Shown: one piece after another, positions 1-9,197 of the stretch
How positions within the stretch are numbered: position 1 is the first letter of the stretch
Layout of the letters: every line of letters begins with the position of its first letter
Source: Verrucomicrobiota bacterium
GTDB taxonomy: Bacteria; Verrucomicrobiota; Verrucomicrobiia; Limisphaerales; JACRJZ01
Direction: 5' to 3'
Length of the DNA stretch: 64,000 bases
Assembly: GCA_016219875.1 (NCBI GenBank)
Contig: JACRJZ010000074.1
Coordinates: 1 to 64,000 of the forward strand
The notes under the pieces: model-generated
Seen by the model: the letters and a program-made list of their open reading frames with translations, nothing else
Database searches by the model: none
Told to the model about the DNA's origin: nothing
Translations under genes and position numbers: made by a program

Positions 1-66
1 CTGGGCTGGACTCTGCCGGCCCAGCCCCCGCCCCAGATCACGGCCAAACGGGAAGTCGAAATGTAG
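1..66 (+). CDS. possible 3' end of a gene entering from the left edge
   Basis: The plus strand is open from the window edge to a TAG at 64-66 and would encode 21 residues ending in ITAKREVEM. No family can be recognised from so little. The one supporting observation is that the repeat starting right after this TAG has a second copy at 20568, which also starts right after a definite stop codon. The reading frame could still be chance. Confidence 0.3.
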   Translation: MGWTLPAQPPPQITAKREVEM

Positions 67-67
67 A

Positions 68-115
68 GCAGACCTTTCGGATGCCTGGCTTGCGAATCAA
101 CCACTTCCCTCCTCG
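68..115. repeat. post-stop dispersed repeat, copy 1
   Basis: A stretch of about 50 bp beginning GCAGACCTTTCGGATGCC and containing ACTTCCCTCC matches 20568-20618 with roughly three quarters identity by eye. Both copies begin 2-4 nt after a stop codon on the plus strand. I see no strong internal palindrome. The rest of the gap before the minus-strand gene (to 227) shows nothing recognisable. Confidence 0.5.
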
Positions 116-227
116 TGTCCCGTCCAGTTGCTAAGAAGAGGGAAACCCTGCCGGTCTGCCGACAGGGTGCGTCGAGAGCAGGATTGTGTCGAAAATCTGC
201 GGCGGGATTCGCGCGTGCAGCGACAGA

Positions 228-3200
228 CTAGGGAGAGACGACCCGATAGAAGAGCCAGGGAAGGAACTCGGCCTCTGGCTCGAAGAAGAACGTCGTCACA
301 CGTGTGTTGGTGAAGTGGAACACGTCCTCCCAGTGCCGCAAATCGTCCGAGGCTTGGAGCCGGTAAGCGCGCCCGACTTCACCGTCCACGGAGAACTCGA
401 AGCCTTGTCCCTCCCGAACCGCGCGCACGCGCAAGATGGGCGGCCCGAAGAAGTCGGATTGCAGGATCGTCTCGTTGTTGCCCACGGCGGTGAGGTAGCC
501 CTCCGCGTACACGGAGCACCGGAGATCGTTCTGGCAGCCGGTGCGATGCCGGGTCCAGATGCCAGCGTCCGCCGAGGTCGCAATGAGGCCGCTGGCGCCG
601 ACGGCGACGAAGGTGTCGTCCGCAAACTGGACGTCTTCGATGTCCGTGTAGCCGAAAGCTTGCGCTCCCGGTTGCCCGCCGGTCCAGTTGACGGCATTCG
701 TTGAGGTGAACAAGGTGCCAGACTCTCCGCCGGCGACGAAGAATCCGTTTCCGTACGCCACGCCTTGGAGGAAGGACGAGGTCGGCGGCGATTGAGAAAC
801 CCACTGCGCGCCGTCAGAAGAAGTCACCACCGCCCCGCGTCGGCCCACGACGACAAACTGTCCGCCCCCGAAGGTGATCGCGTTGAGCCGGCGCGTCGTG
901 CCGGAATTGCGGGCGCTCCAGAGCCGTCCGTCCGGCGACGTCACGATCGCGCCGTTCCAACCGGCCGCCACAAAGAGGCCCTTGCCGTAGGTGATGCTGT
1001 AGATGCCGTAAGCCAACGTGGAGTTGGCCCCGGTCCAGTTGATCCCATTGGTGGACGTCAGCACGACGGCCTCGTTCTCGGAGACATCGCCCACCGCGAC
1101 AAACTGGCCGGCGCCGAACGCGACGCTCCGCAGGTTGCTCGTGGTGGGCGCCTGATGGCGTGTCCAAGCGACGCCGTTGGGCGAGGTCCAAACCAACCCC
1201 TCATTGCCGACGGCCACGTAGAGGCCGCGACCGCGCGTGATGCCACGAAGGTTCACCGGGCTGCCGGGGCTGCGCGTCGTCCACGTCTCGCCGTTGGTGG
1301 AGGTAAAGATGCCGCCCTTGTCGCCGACGGCGACGAAACGGCCGCCGCCGTAAGCCACGCCGTACAGTTCATTGCTCCGCCCGACATAGTTGACAGTCCA
1401 GTTCGTGGCATCGGTGGAGGTCACGGTCAGACCCGTGCCTGTTCCGTCGAGGTTTTCATGATCGGCCACGGCGACGAAGCGGCCACCCCCGTAGGCAATC
1501 GCCGAAAGGGTCCCGTTGGTCGGCAGCGCCACCGCGGCCCACGAGACGCCATCGGTCGAAACCGAGGCCACACAGCGGGCGTAGGGGTAAACGGAATAGT
1601 CGTTGGTGTAGCCGCAGGCCACGAATTTGCCGTTGCCGAAGATGATGTCGCTGAAGTAACCGCCGGCGGCCACGTTGTGGGTGGTCCAGGAGAGGCCGTC
1701 GCTGGAAACGGCCATCGTCCCGGTCAGGCCGTTGGTGGTGGCCTGGTAGTAGGGCGTCAGTGCCACGAACGAACCGTTGCCGAAGGCCAGCCTCGTCATG
1801 CCGTTGAGCGACATCTCTTCCGCCTTGGTCCAGTTGGTTCCGTTGGTGGAACTCAGCACGGCGCCGGTGCCGGACACGGCCACAAAGCGGTCGTTGCCGA
1901 AAGCCACGTCTTGGATCATTTCGTTCTCCAGCAGTCCCGAGTAATGGTTGGTCCAGTGGATTCCATCCTCCGTTGTCTCCAGCCAGGAGAGGTATCTCGT
2001 CCCTCGCCAGTCGAAGCCTGCAGCCACGAAGACGCCGTTCCCAAACGCGACCGTGCGAATGTCCGCTTCCCCTTGGTGGTGGTTCTGCCAAGTGACGCCG
2101 CCGTCGGTGGAGCGGATGCGCGTCCCGTTCCGGCCCAACGCCACCCAGATTCCGTTGCCGTAGGCAGCGCACCAGAGGTCGTTGCCTTGCGGCAGCGGAT
2201 TCCGCCATTGCCAGCGGTCCAGCGGGCCGGGCGGCGAGACGACGAGTGTAGCGACCAAGCTGGTGGCGGAACCGCCTTCGTTGGCGGCGATGACCCGGTA
2301 TTCGCCGCTGTGGTTGGTCGTGGCGTTCTCAATGTAGAGGGGCGAGTTCGTGGCGCCCGGGAGGTCTTGTCCGTTGAATTGCCACTGCAGGTGAGGCGGA
2401 CTCCCGTAAGTGCTGACCAAGAACTGCGCGCTTTCTCCCGCGATGATGCCCTGGCTGACCGGTTGCAGGGAGAACCCCGGCGGCGTGACCAGCACGGTCA
2501 ACGTCGCCGCCGGACTGGTGATCGCATCAAACACATTGCTGGCCACGACGCTGTAGTCGCCGGCCTGGTTGGTGGTGGCGATGTAAAGATAGAACGCGGC
2601 GTTGGTCGCATTGGGAATGGGCTGGCCGTTGAAGAGCCATTGCAGCGCGGGTTTGGGACCACCGGCCACGTCGCAACTGAAGTAGGCGGAACCTCCGGCG
2701 TACACGGTCTGCGAAGAGGGCAGGGAGACGAATACTGGCGGCCGGTACAGGACCGTCAACGTGGCCGTGGCGCTGGTGACCACGCCGGCAATGTTGCTGG
2801 CGATCAGGCGGTAGCCGCCCGCGTCGTTCGACGTGACGGCATCGATCTGAAGGGTGGAGCTGATGGAACCGAGAGAGAACGGAGACGCGTTCGTGGCGCC
2901 TGGGATGTCCTGTCCGTCGCGTTGCCATTGGGCCGTGGGTTGGGGCGCTCCGTTGGCGTAGGCGGTGAAGTACACGGTGTTGCCGGCATCCACTGTTTGG
3001 CTGGGCGGCTCGGTAGTGATTGCGGGGGCGCGGAGGTTGACCGTCACGATCGCTACTTCGCTCGTGACCACGCTGGCGAGGTTGCTGACCACCACTTGGT
3101 ACGCGCCGGCGTCGTTGGTGGCGATGCGCTCGAAGTACAGCCAGGACTCGGTCTTGCCTGGGAGATCGACGCCATCGCGCCGCCACTGGAAGGAGAGAGG

Positions 3201-5432
3201 CTGAGTGCCGGTCACGCCGATGTAGAGTTGGGCCGTTCCATCGGCATCGACGGACTGACTGGATGGTTGCTGGTAAATCTGGGGCGGATAGACCTCCACG
3301 GTCAGCCGCGCCACTTGGCTGGTGGCAGCGCCAAAGACGTTGGTGACGACCACCCGGTAATCGCCGGTTTCATTCGTCGTGGGAGCGTAACGGTTCAGAT
3401 AGCCATTCGTGGCCCCGGGCAGATCCTGGCCGTTGAACTGCCACTGGAAGAACTGCGGGTAACCGCCCGTGGTGTAGATGTAGAAGTAAGCGGTGTGGCC
3501 TGCTTCCACGGTCTGGGTCTGGGGTTGCTGGGTGATTTCCGGCGGACGCAGCAGCACGGTGAGCGTGGCCACCGCGCTCGTGGCCACCCCGGCGGAGTTC
3601 CAAACGATCACCCGGTAGCCGCCGGCCTGGTTGGTCGAACTGACCGCCACATACAGTTCCGAGGAAGTGGCGCCAGGAATGTCCAGGCCGTTGCGCTGCC
3701 ACTGGTACTGGAACGGCCAGGTCCCAGTCACCCCGACGGTGAAAGTGGGCGTCGCCCCCACGTCCGCGACGAGGCTTCGTGGCGGCGTGGTGACGACCGG
3801 TGGCAGGATCGTCACCGTCAAGTGTGCCACCTCGCTGGTCGCCATGCCGAAGGCGTTGCTGACCACGACACGGTAGTCGCCCGCGTGGTTCGTGAGGACC
3901 GAGTAAAGTGTCAATATCGGCGAGCCGGTCGCTGGGAAGCTCTGTTCGTTGCGCTGCCACCGGTAGGTGAGCGGCAAACTGCCTGTTGCGACCACGGAGA
4001 AGCCGACCGAGCTCCCGACGTTGACCGTCTGAGATTGGGGTTGTTGCTCGATCGTGGGGGCGCGCGTCAGCACCGTCACCGTCGCCACGTCGCTTGTGAC
4101 CACCCCGAGGATGTTGCTCACGACCACCCGGTAGTCGCCCGCCTGGCTCGTGGAAATGGCCCAAAGGTCCAGTATGGCGCCCGTCGCTCCTGGAATCACC
4201 TGTTCGTTGAACAGCCATTGCAGCCTGGCTGGCGGGGCGGCGGTGACACTGACCGTCAGGCGGGCCGTGGTGCCGGCATCGACCGACAGGCTCTGGGGTT
4301 GTTGGAGGACGATCGGCTCACTGATCGTCACCGTGAGCGTGGCCACGTCGCTGGTCGCGCGCCCATCGCGGTTCGTCACCACGCACCAGTAATGGCCGGC
4401 GTGGTTGGTCCACACGTTGGAGATCACCAGCAAATTGCTGACGGAGGCCGACACCGGTTGGCCATCGTGCCACCATTGGAGGCCGGAGGGGTAAGGACTC
4501 GAAAAGCACACCGAGAAAAAGACGAACGACCCCGCGCTCACCGTCTTGCTTTGCGGCTGACAGGTCAGCACCGGCGGGCTGTTCGTCACCACCAAAATGG
4601 CGAGCTGGCTCGTGACGGAACCGGAGGTGTTGGCGACGACCACGTCGTAGTCCGCGGTCATGTCCAACCGCAGGGGAAAGAAACTCAGGCTGGTGTTCGT
4701 GGCGCCGGCCAGCGCCACGCCGTTGGAGCGCCATTGAAATCCCGCTGGCGAACACGATACGGCCTGTACGTTGAACGCCACCGAATTGCCGGCGTAACCG
4801 AGTAGGCTGCGCGGCTGAACGGTGATGACCGGCAACGGCGAATCCACGGTCAAGCTGGCCACCGCGCTGGTCACCGCGCCGTAAAGGTTCGTCACCACCA
4901 CTCTGTAATCTCCCGCGTCCGCACTCGTGACGTTGGTCAGCCGAAGAAGACCATTGGTGCTGGGAGAGCCAACCGGACTTCCGTCCAACTGCCACCGAAA
5001 TGTAAATGGGCCGATGCCTCCGGCGGTCGAGGTGAAACTGATTGAGGAGCCGGTGCAGGCCACCTGGCTGACGGGTTCAACGGTGATGCCCGGCGCCTGC
5101 GTCCGTACGATCAGCCGGGCCGGGGCGCTGGTCACCGCCCCGTAGGCGTTGGTCACCACGACATCGTAGAAGACGGCCGGCGCGTTCGTGGTGAGCACGG
5201 TCAGGAAGACGTTGGTGCCCGACGGGACGGGCGCTCCGTCCTTGCGCCATTGATAGCGCAAGGGCGGATAGCCGTTGGCCTCGACTCGGAACGTGGCGCT
5301 GATTCCCTGGTTGACCGTCCGGTCTTGCGGCGGCTGGGTGATGACCGGGGGCAGGAGCGAAACCGCGAGGCACTCGCCGGCCAACGCCAGGGCGAGGGAG
5401 AGCAGCGGCAGGATCAAAGGACGACGACGCAT
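228..5432 (-). CDS. giant secreted protein: 12 Ig-like repeats plus a WTSxDGxxW propeller region
   Basis: A protein of about 1734 residues with an N-terminal signal peptide (MRRRPLILPLLSLALALAG). From about residue 30 to 1075 there are twelve Ig-like repeats of about 86 residues, each with the pattern QPQSQTV..G, FQWQ.NG, TN.AGDYRVVVSN and VTS.VA.LTV. They mostly lack the disulfide cysteines. From about 1080 to 1660 follow YCF48/BNR-like units of the type AYGNGxFVAVG...WTxxNGxxW, which should form a beta-propeller. The last 70 residues (AYRLQASDDLRHWEDV) are the C-terminal module common on exported Verrucomicrobia proteins. I chose the ATG at 5432: an AGAAAGGA ribosome site lies just upstream, inside the 7-codon extension that would start at a GTG at 5453. 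The likely role is cell-surface binding or adhesion. The partner is unknown. Confidence 0.85.
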   Translation of the reverse strand: MRRRPLILPLLSLALALAGECLAVSLLPPVITQPPQDRTVNQGISATFRVEANGYPPLRYQWRKDGAPVPSGTNVFLTVLTTNAPAVFYDVVVTNAYGAVTSAPARLIVRTQAPGITVEPVSQVACTGSSISFTSTAGGIGPFTFRWQLDGSPVGSPSTNGLLRLTNVTSADAGDYRVVVTNLYGAVTSAVASLTVDSPLPVITVQPRSLLGYAGNSVAFNVQAVSCSPAGFQWRSNGVALAGATNTSLSFFPLRLDMTADYDVVVANTSGSVTSQLAILVVTNSPPVLTCQPQSKTVSAGSFVFFSVCFSSPYPSGLQWWHDGQPVSASVSNLLVISNVWTNHAGHYWCVVTNRDGRATSDVATLTVTISEPIVLQQPQSLSVDAGTTARLTVSVTAAPPARLQWLFNEQVIPGATGAILDLWAISTSQAGDYRVVVSNILGVVTSDVATVTVLTRAPTIEQQPQSQTVNVGSSVGFSVVATGSLPLTYRWQRNEQSFPATGSPILTLYSVLTNHAGDYRVVVSNAFGMATSEVAHLTVTILPPVVTTPPRSLVADVGATPTFTVGVTGTWPFQYQWQRNGLDIPGATSSELYVAVSSTNQAGGYRVIVWNSAGVATSAVATLTVLLRPPEITQQPQTQTVEAGHTAYFYIYTTGGYPQFFQWQFNGQDLPGATNGYLNRYAPTTNETGDYRVVVTNVFGAATSQVARLTVEVYPPQIYQQPSSQSVDADGTAQLYIGVTGTQPLSFQWRRDGVDLPGKTESWLYFERIATNDAGAYQVVVSNLASVVTSEVAIVTVNLRAPAITTEPPSQTVDAGNTVYFTAYANGAPQPTAQWQRDGQDIPGATNASPFSLGSISSTLQIDAVTSNDAGGYRLIASNIAGVVTSATATLTVLYRPPVFVSLPSSQTVYAGGSAYFSCDVAGGPKPALQWLFNGQPIPNATNAAFYLYIATTNQAGDYSVVASNVFDAITSPAATLTVLVTPPGFSLQPVSQGIIAGESAQFLVSTYGSPPHLQWQFNGQDLPGATNSPLYIENATTNHSGEYRVIAANEGGSATSLVATLVVSPPGPLDRWQWRNPLPQGNDLWCAAYGNGIWVALGRNGTRIRSTDGGVTWQNHHQGEADIRTVAFGNGVFVAAGFDWRGTRYLSWLETTEDGIHWTNHYSGLLENEMIQDVAFGNDRFVAVSGTGAVLSSTNGTNWTKAEEMSLNGMTRLAFGNGSFVALTPYYQATTNGLTGTMAVSSDGLSWTTHNVAAGGYFSDIIFGNGKFVACGYTNDYSVYPYARCVASVSTDGVSWAAVALPTNGTLSAIAYGGGRFVAVADHENLDGTGTGLTVTSTDATNWTVNYVGRSNELYGVAYGGGRFVAVGDKGGIFTSTNGETWTTRSPGSPVNLRGITRGRGLYVAVGNEGLVWTSPNGVAWTRHQAPTTSNLRSVAFGAGQFVAVGDVSENEAVVLTSTNGINWTGANSTLAYGIYSITYGKGLFVAAGWNGAIVTSPDGRLWSARNSGTTRRLNAITFGGGQFVVVGRRGAVVTSSDGAQWVSQSPPTSSFLQGVAYGNGFFVAGGESGTLFTSTNAVNWTGGQPGAQAFGYTDIEDVQFADDTFVAVGASGLIATSADAGIWTRHRTGCQNDLRCSVYAEGYLTAVGNNETILQSDFFGPPILRVRAVREGQGFEFSVDGEVGRAYRLQASDDLRHWEDVFHFTNTRVTTFFFEPEAEFLPWLFYRVVSP

Positions 5433-5583
5433 GGTAAGGGTTCCTTTCTTCACAGCTTAACGGGTAGTTGCATTGCGCCCGATTCATACGCTCGCGCGGC
5501 GGCTGAATCAATGCTTTTACCGCAACTCGGCGCTCTTTCCCGGCGGGCCGTCAAGGGATGGTTTGCCGCCTCTCTGCCGCGAA

Positions 5584-5620
5584 ACAAAAACGGCGCGACC
5601 CCGCGTAATGGGGCCGCGCC
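5584..5620 (-). terminator. rho-independent terminator of the superoxide dismutase gene
   Basis: Read on the minus strand, an 11-bp stem with one mismatch (arms 5610-5620 and 5592-5602, loop ATTACGC) is followed at once by GTTTTTGTTT. It lies 20 nt past the dismutase stop codon. No T-run follows on the plus strand. Confidence 0.85.
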
Positions 5621-5639
5621 GGAGCATGTGCATACTCAG

Positions 5640-6254
5640 TTACTTCAGCCGGGTATTCACCGCGTCCCAATCGATGTAATTCATAAACTCGTCAATGTAG
5701 GCGCCGCGGGCCGTGTAGAAGTCGGCGTAGTAGGCGTGCTCGTACACGTCCAGTCCCAGGATCGGTGTCACGCCCCAGACGGGGAAGGTGTTCTGGGCGT
5801 CGCCCAGGTAATTGAACAGCAGCCCGGTTTGCGCATCGTAGCCCGTCCAGGCCCAGCCCCGCGCGGCGATGCCCGTGGCCTTGAGGTCCTTCTTGTAGGC
5901 GTCGAAGCTGCCGAAACTCTTGTTGATCAGATCGGCGGCCTTGCCGGTGGCGGGACCGCCCTTGCCGCCAAGGATGTTGAAGTAGAGCTCGTGGTTGAGC
6001 ACGCCGCCGAGAGCAAAGGTGAAATCCACCTTGCGGGAGCGGAGGTCGCTGTAGATCTGGTTGGCGTGCGCCGGATTCGCCGGGTCGAGGGTCTTGGCCA
6101 GTTCCTCCAACTCCTTCAGAATGGCGTTGGTCTTGTTCACGTAGCCCGTGTAGAGCTTCATGTGCTCCTCGTGGGTCTTGTCCGAAATCTTGCCGGTCTT
6201 GCCCTTGATCTTGGCGAGCAGCGCTTCCTGTTTGTTCACGTATTGGTATGCCAT
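5640..6254 (-). CDS. sod: superoxide dismutase (Fe/Mn family)
   Basis: A 204-residue cytoplasmic enzyme that dismutates superoxide to oxygen and hydrogen peroxide. The four expected metal ligands are visible: H31 (EEHMKLY), H88 (LNHELYF), and D169 and H173 in GLDVYEHAYY. The GWAW block at about 133-136 is also present. The glycine-rich stretch before H88 resembles the Mn type, and metal choice cannot be settled by eye. It is divergent: the segment from H31 to the gateway tyrosine of YVNKTN looks one residue shorter than in E. coli SodB, and its second histidine pair is missing. The ATG at 6254 (MAYQYVNKQ) was chosen because the 66 codons upstream look non-coding. The gene appears monocistronic with its own terminator. 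Confidence 0.93.
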   Translation of the reverse strand: MAYQYVNKQEALLAKIKGKTGKISDKTHEEHMKLYTGYVNKTNAILKELEELAKTLDPANPAHANQIYSDLRSRKVDFTFALGGVLNHELYFNILGGKGGPATGKAADLINKSFGSFDAYKKDLKATGIAARGWAWTGYDAQTGLLFNYLGDAQNTFPVWGVTPILGLDVYEHAYYADFYTARGAYIDEFMNYIDWDAVNTRLK

Positions 6255-6490
6255 AGTTTTGTTGTTCGCTTTTCGTTGCCGTTCCGCCGCCAGTGAAACC
6301 GGGGTGCCGTCGCACGCGATCACTCCTCGTGCCGTGTCCGCCCACCGGAAGCGATTATGAGGAGTATAGGTGTGTTTTCTGTTCGCGCAAGCGGGCGGGC
6401 GGGAAGGCCAGCGCGGCCGCCTCGCTGGTTGCGCACTGGCGTTCCCCCGCAAACGCTGCCACAGTCCGGGCGCGGAACCGCGTGAGAACG

Positions 6491-7996
6491 ATGCGCGTAC
6501 AAATCACCGAAGTGGCGGCCCCCGGCTCCCCCGAGTCGCTCGTCGAGCGGCTGGGCGGGGAGGCGGGCGTGGTGCTGTTGCGCAGCGGGCAGTTCGATCC
6601 GTTCCAAGGGCGGTACTCGTTCGTCACCGCCCGGCCGTTTCTCACGTTGCGCGCCGACGGGTCGCGCTGTGAGCTGCACGATGGCCACACCTCCCGATGG
6701 CATTTTGGCGATCCCTGGCGCGTCCTCGACAGCCTCATGGGGCGCTTTGAACTATTGGACGAGGCCGACTTGCCGTTTCCTCTGGGCGGCTGCTTCGGCT
6801 GCTGGGGTTACGACTTGAAGAACTTCCTCGAGCCGCGGCTGACGCGTCGCGCGGCGAACGACCTGGAACTACCCGATTGCTACGCCGGGTTCCACGACAG
6901 CTTGGTGGCCTTCGACCACGCGCTGGGCAAAGCGTGGATCGTCTCGACCGGGATGACGCCGGACGGGTCGCGCTCCGCGAGGCAAGCCCGCGAGGCCACG
7001 GAGTTTTGGCAAACCAAGCTGGCCGCCAGCGACCGACAGGGGCCTTCGGTGGACGAAGCCATTGCCTCCGCCCGCGAAACGTCTCTCCGTCGTGGCGGCT
7101 CGGCAGAGCCCCGCCGTTCTTCAAACCTGTCTCGCGCCGCGTTCATCGCCGCTGTCGAACGGGCGCAGCGATACATCCGCGCGGGCGACATCTATCAAGT
7201 GAACCTTTCCCAGCGGCTCACCGCGCCGCTTCCGGCCAGCGGCTGGGAGCTATTTCAGCGGTTGTCCGCCGTGTCCCCGGCTCCGTTCGCGGCCTATCTG
7301 GACGGCGGCGGATTTCAGCTTGCGTCCTCCTCGCCGGAACTGTTCCTTAAGCTGAGCGGAGGGCAGATTCTGACGCGGCCCATCAAAGGCACGCGTCCGC
7401 GGGCCGCCGAGCCGGATCGCGACGCGCAACTCAGCTACGAACTCCAGACCAGCCCGAAGGAGCTGGCCGAACTGGTGATGATCACCGACCTGCTCCGCAA
7501 CGACCTGGGCCGGGTCTGCGAATTCGGTTCCGTGCGCGTGCCCGAACTCGCGCGGCTCGAACGCTTCTCGCACGTGCAACACCTGGTTTCGACGGTCGAA
7601 GGCCGGCTGCGCCCGGAGGTGACGCATCTGGCGGCGCTGGCGGCGTGTTTCCCCGGCGGCAGCATCACCGGCGCGCCCAAGATTCGCGCGATGGAGATCA
7701 TTGACGAACTGGAACCCACCACGCGCGGCCCTTACACGGGCTGTCTTGGCTACCTCGGCTTCAACCGCGAGAGCCAGTTCAGCATCACGATCCGCACGGC
7801 GATTTGTCTGGGCGGCGCAGCGCATTTCCACGTCGGCGCGGGGATCGTGGCCGACTCCAATCCAGAAGCCGAATACGAGGAAACGCTGGCCAAGGCGGGC
7901 GGGTTTGAAGCGGCGTTGGGTTGGCAGGAGGAACGTGGGGTCCTGAATGCAGCGGAAGGGGAGGACGTGAAACGAAAAACGGAAAACGTAAAATGA
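6491..7996 (+). CDS. pabB: aminodeoxychorismate synthase component I (PabB)
   Basis: A 501-residue chorismate-binding enzyme making 4-amino-4-deoxychorismate for folate. The C-terminal half has the family signature: GDIYQVNLSQR, SSSPELFL, PIKGTRPR, ITDLLRNDLGRV, FPGGSITGAPK, GPYTGCLGYLG and AGIVADSNPEAEYEET. PIKGTRPR favours PabB over TrpE, and the neighbouring pabC agrees. The start MRVQITEV at 6491 fits the family N-terminus. No glutamine amidotransferase (PabA) is in the window. Two oddities: the linker near residues 197-210 is encoded partly by a palindromic repeat also found at 34826, and the last codons (KRKTENVK) and the stop lie in one arm of a heptanucleotide hairpin. Confidence 0.93.
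   Translation: MRVQITEVAAPGSPESLVERLGGEAGVVLLRSGQFDPFQGRYSFVTARPFLTLRADGSRCELHDGHTSRWHFGDPWRVLDSLMGRFELLDEADLPFPLGGCFGCWGYDLKNFLEPRLTRRAANDLELPDCYAGFHDSLVAFDHALGKAWIVSTGMTPDGSRSARQAREATEFWQTKLAASDRQGPSVDEAIASARETSLRRGGSAEPRRSSNLSRAAFIAAVERAQRYIRAGDIYQVNLSQRLTAPLPASGWELFQRLSAVSPAPFAAYLDGGGFQLASSSPELFLKLSGGQILTRPIKGTRPRAAEPDRDAQLSYELQTSPKELAELVMITDLLRNDLGRVCEFGSVRVPELARLERFSHVQHLVSTVEGRLRPEVTHLAALAACFPGGSITGAPKIRAMEIIDELEPTTRGPYTGCLGYLGFNRESQFSITIRTAICLGGAAHFHVGAGIVADSNPEAEYEETLAKAGGFEAALGWQEERGVLNAAEGEDVKRKTENVK
7094..7115. repeat. in-frame palindromic repeat inside pabB
   Basis: This 22-bp stretch matches the palindromic element arm at 34831-34852 (GGCG.CTCGGCAGAGC) at 20 of 22 positions. 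The bases just upstream (TCGTGGCGG) also match the reverse complement of that element's other arm. It encodes part of the variable linker before the chorismate-binding domain, where length changes are tolerated. Confidence 0.6.
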
Positions 7997-8062
7997 ACTC
8001 GAACGCTTCAATGTCTTCCTCCGCCCCCGCCCTATTTTACGTTTTACGTTTTACGTTTCACG
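7966..8062. repeat. heptanucleotide inverted arrays around the pabB stop codon
   Basis: Two arms of 29 bp (7966-7994 and 8034-8062) are reverse complements at 27 of 29 positions. Each is built on the 7-bp unit GTAAAAC / GTTTTAC. The loop is 39 bp. The left arm encodes the C-terminus of PabB, and the stop codon begins at its last base. The transcript between pabB and pabC would form a long A/U-rich hairpin. Confidence 0.85.
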
Positions 8063-8117
8063 CCTCCGCCCTCGCGTCTGCCACCGGCGCTGAGCTTCTT
8101 CCCGCCCTTCCTCTCCC

Positions 8118-8966
8118 ATGATCATCTTCCTCAACGGCCAGTTCGTCCCGGAAGAGCGCGCCACCGTGTCCGTCTTCGACCGCGGCTTTCTCTACGGCGA
8201 CGGCTTGTTTGAATCCCTGCTCGTGCGCCACGGACGGCCCTTCCGCTGGCGGCAGCACTTCGAGCGGCTTCAGCAGGGAGCGAAGCTGCTGCGGCTGGGA
8301 ATTCCGTTTGCCGCCGAAACGCTGCAGGCCCACGCCGCCGAGTTGATCCGGTTGAACCACCTTCCGGACTCCATCCTGCGCCTCACGCTGTCGCGCGGCA
8401 CTGGCCCGCGCGGCTATTCAATTCGTGGCGCGAACCAGCCCCTGCTGGTCATGTCGCTGCACGCGGCTGCGCCCGTGGACCCGCAGAAGCCGCCCCGCTG
8501 GCGGGTGGTCACGGCGTCGGTGCGGGTGCCGGCGAATGATCTTCTGGCCCAAGTCAAGACCTGCAACAAGCTGCCGCAAATTCTCGCCCGCGCGGAAGCC
8601 GAGGAGCAGGGCGCGGACGAGGCCCTGCTGCTGAACACGGACGGCACGGTGGTGGAAGGCGCGAGCAGCAACTTGTTTTGGGTCCACCGCGGCACGGTCT
8701 GCACGGCGCCCCTGGTGGAAGGCTTGGTGGCCGGCGTCACCCGGGCCGTGGTGTTGGAACTGTGCTGGTCCCTCGGTTTGCGCCACGAAGAGCGGGCCGC
8801 GCGCCCGGACGAACTGCGCCAAGCCGACGGGGTCTTCCTCACGCTGAGCACGTTGGGCGTGGTGCCGGTGGTCAGCCTCGACCGCGTGCCCGTGGCGGGT
8901 TCGCCGTTGACCGACCAATTGCAGCGGGCCTACTGGCAAAGGGTCGAGAGCGAGACGAGGGGCTGA
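8118..8966 (+). CDS. pabC: aminodeoxychorismate lyase (PabC-like, class IV PLP enzyme)
   Basis: A 282-residue fold-type IV PLP enzyme, expected to split aminodeoxychorismate into p-aminobenzoate and pyruvate. Visible motifs are SVFDRGFLYGDGLFE, the PLP lysine K147 in QVKTCNKLPQ, ADEALLLNTDGTVVEGASSNLFW, and TLSTLGVVPV near the C-terminus. The KTCNKLPQ form is lyase-like, whereas the aminotransferase at 18787 has KSLNYLNN. It follows pabB by 121 bp on the same strand, with the heptanucleotide hairpin in between. A D-amino acid or branched-chain aminotransferase is the alternative, and position next to pabB decides for PabC. Confidence 0.85.
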   Translation: MIIFLNGQFVPEERATVSVFDRGFLYGDGLFESLLVRHGRPFRWRQHFERLQQGAKLLRLGIPFAAETLQAHAAELIRLNHLPDSILRLTLSRGTGPRGYSIRGANQPLLVMSLHAAAPVDPQKPPRWRVVTASVRVPANDLLAQVKTCNKLPQILARAEAEEQGADEALLLNTDGTVVEGASSNLFWVHRGTVCTAPLVEGLVAGVTRAVVLELCWSLGLRHEERAARPDELRQADGVFLTLSTLGVVPVVSLDRVPVAGSPLTDQLQRAYWQRVESETRG

Positions 8967-9197
8967 TTCAGAAGCCAGCCGAAAAGTCCGGCCTCTGGAT
9001 CCCGCTCCAACTCCCTCGCACGCCAAGCGCCCTCTCGTGCGCGCATTGGGCCCACAGACCCTTGGGCCAGTACGTCGGCAAAGGCGTCCGCACTCCGCGC
9101 ACTGGTTGGTGTCGGGCATAGAATTCCGTTCGCGCTCGCGCATTTGCCTTTGACCGATGCAGCTTTGTCCCTCGCCCTTCAGCTTCCGCCCAAGCGA

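Noticed and set aside
765..4805. A 1346-codon open frame on the plus strand opposite the Ig/propeller gene
   Set aside because: It is the antisense shadow of GC-rich repetitive coding sequence: composition is Arg/Gly/His/Val-heavy with no domain, while the minus strand gives clear Ig repeats and a signal peptide.
6491..7996. Anthranilate synthase component I (TrpE)
   Set aside because: The PIKGTRPR motif and the adjacent pabC fit PabB better, and no tryptophan gene is nearby.
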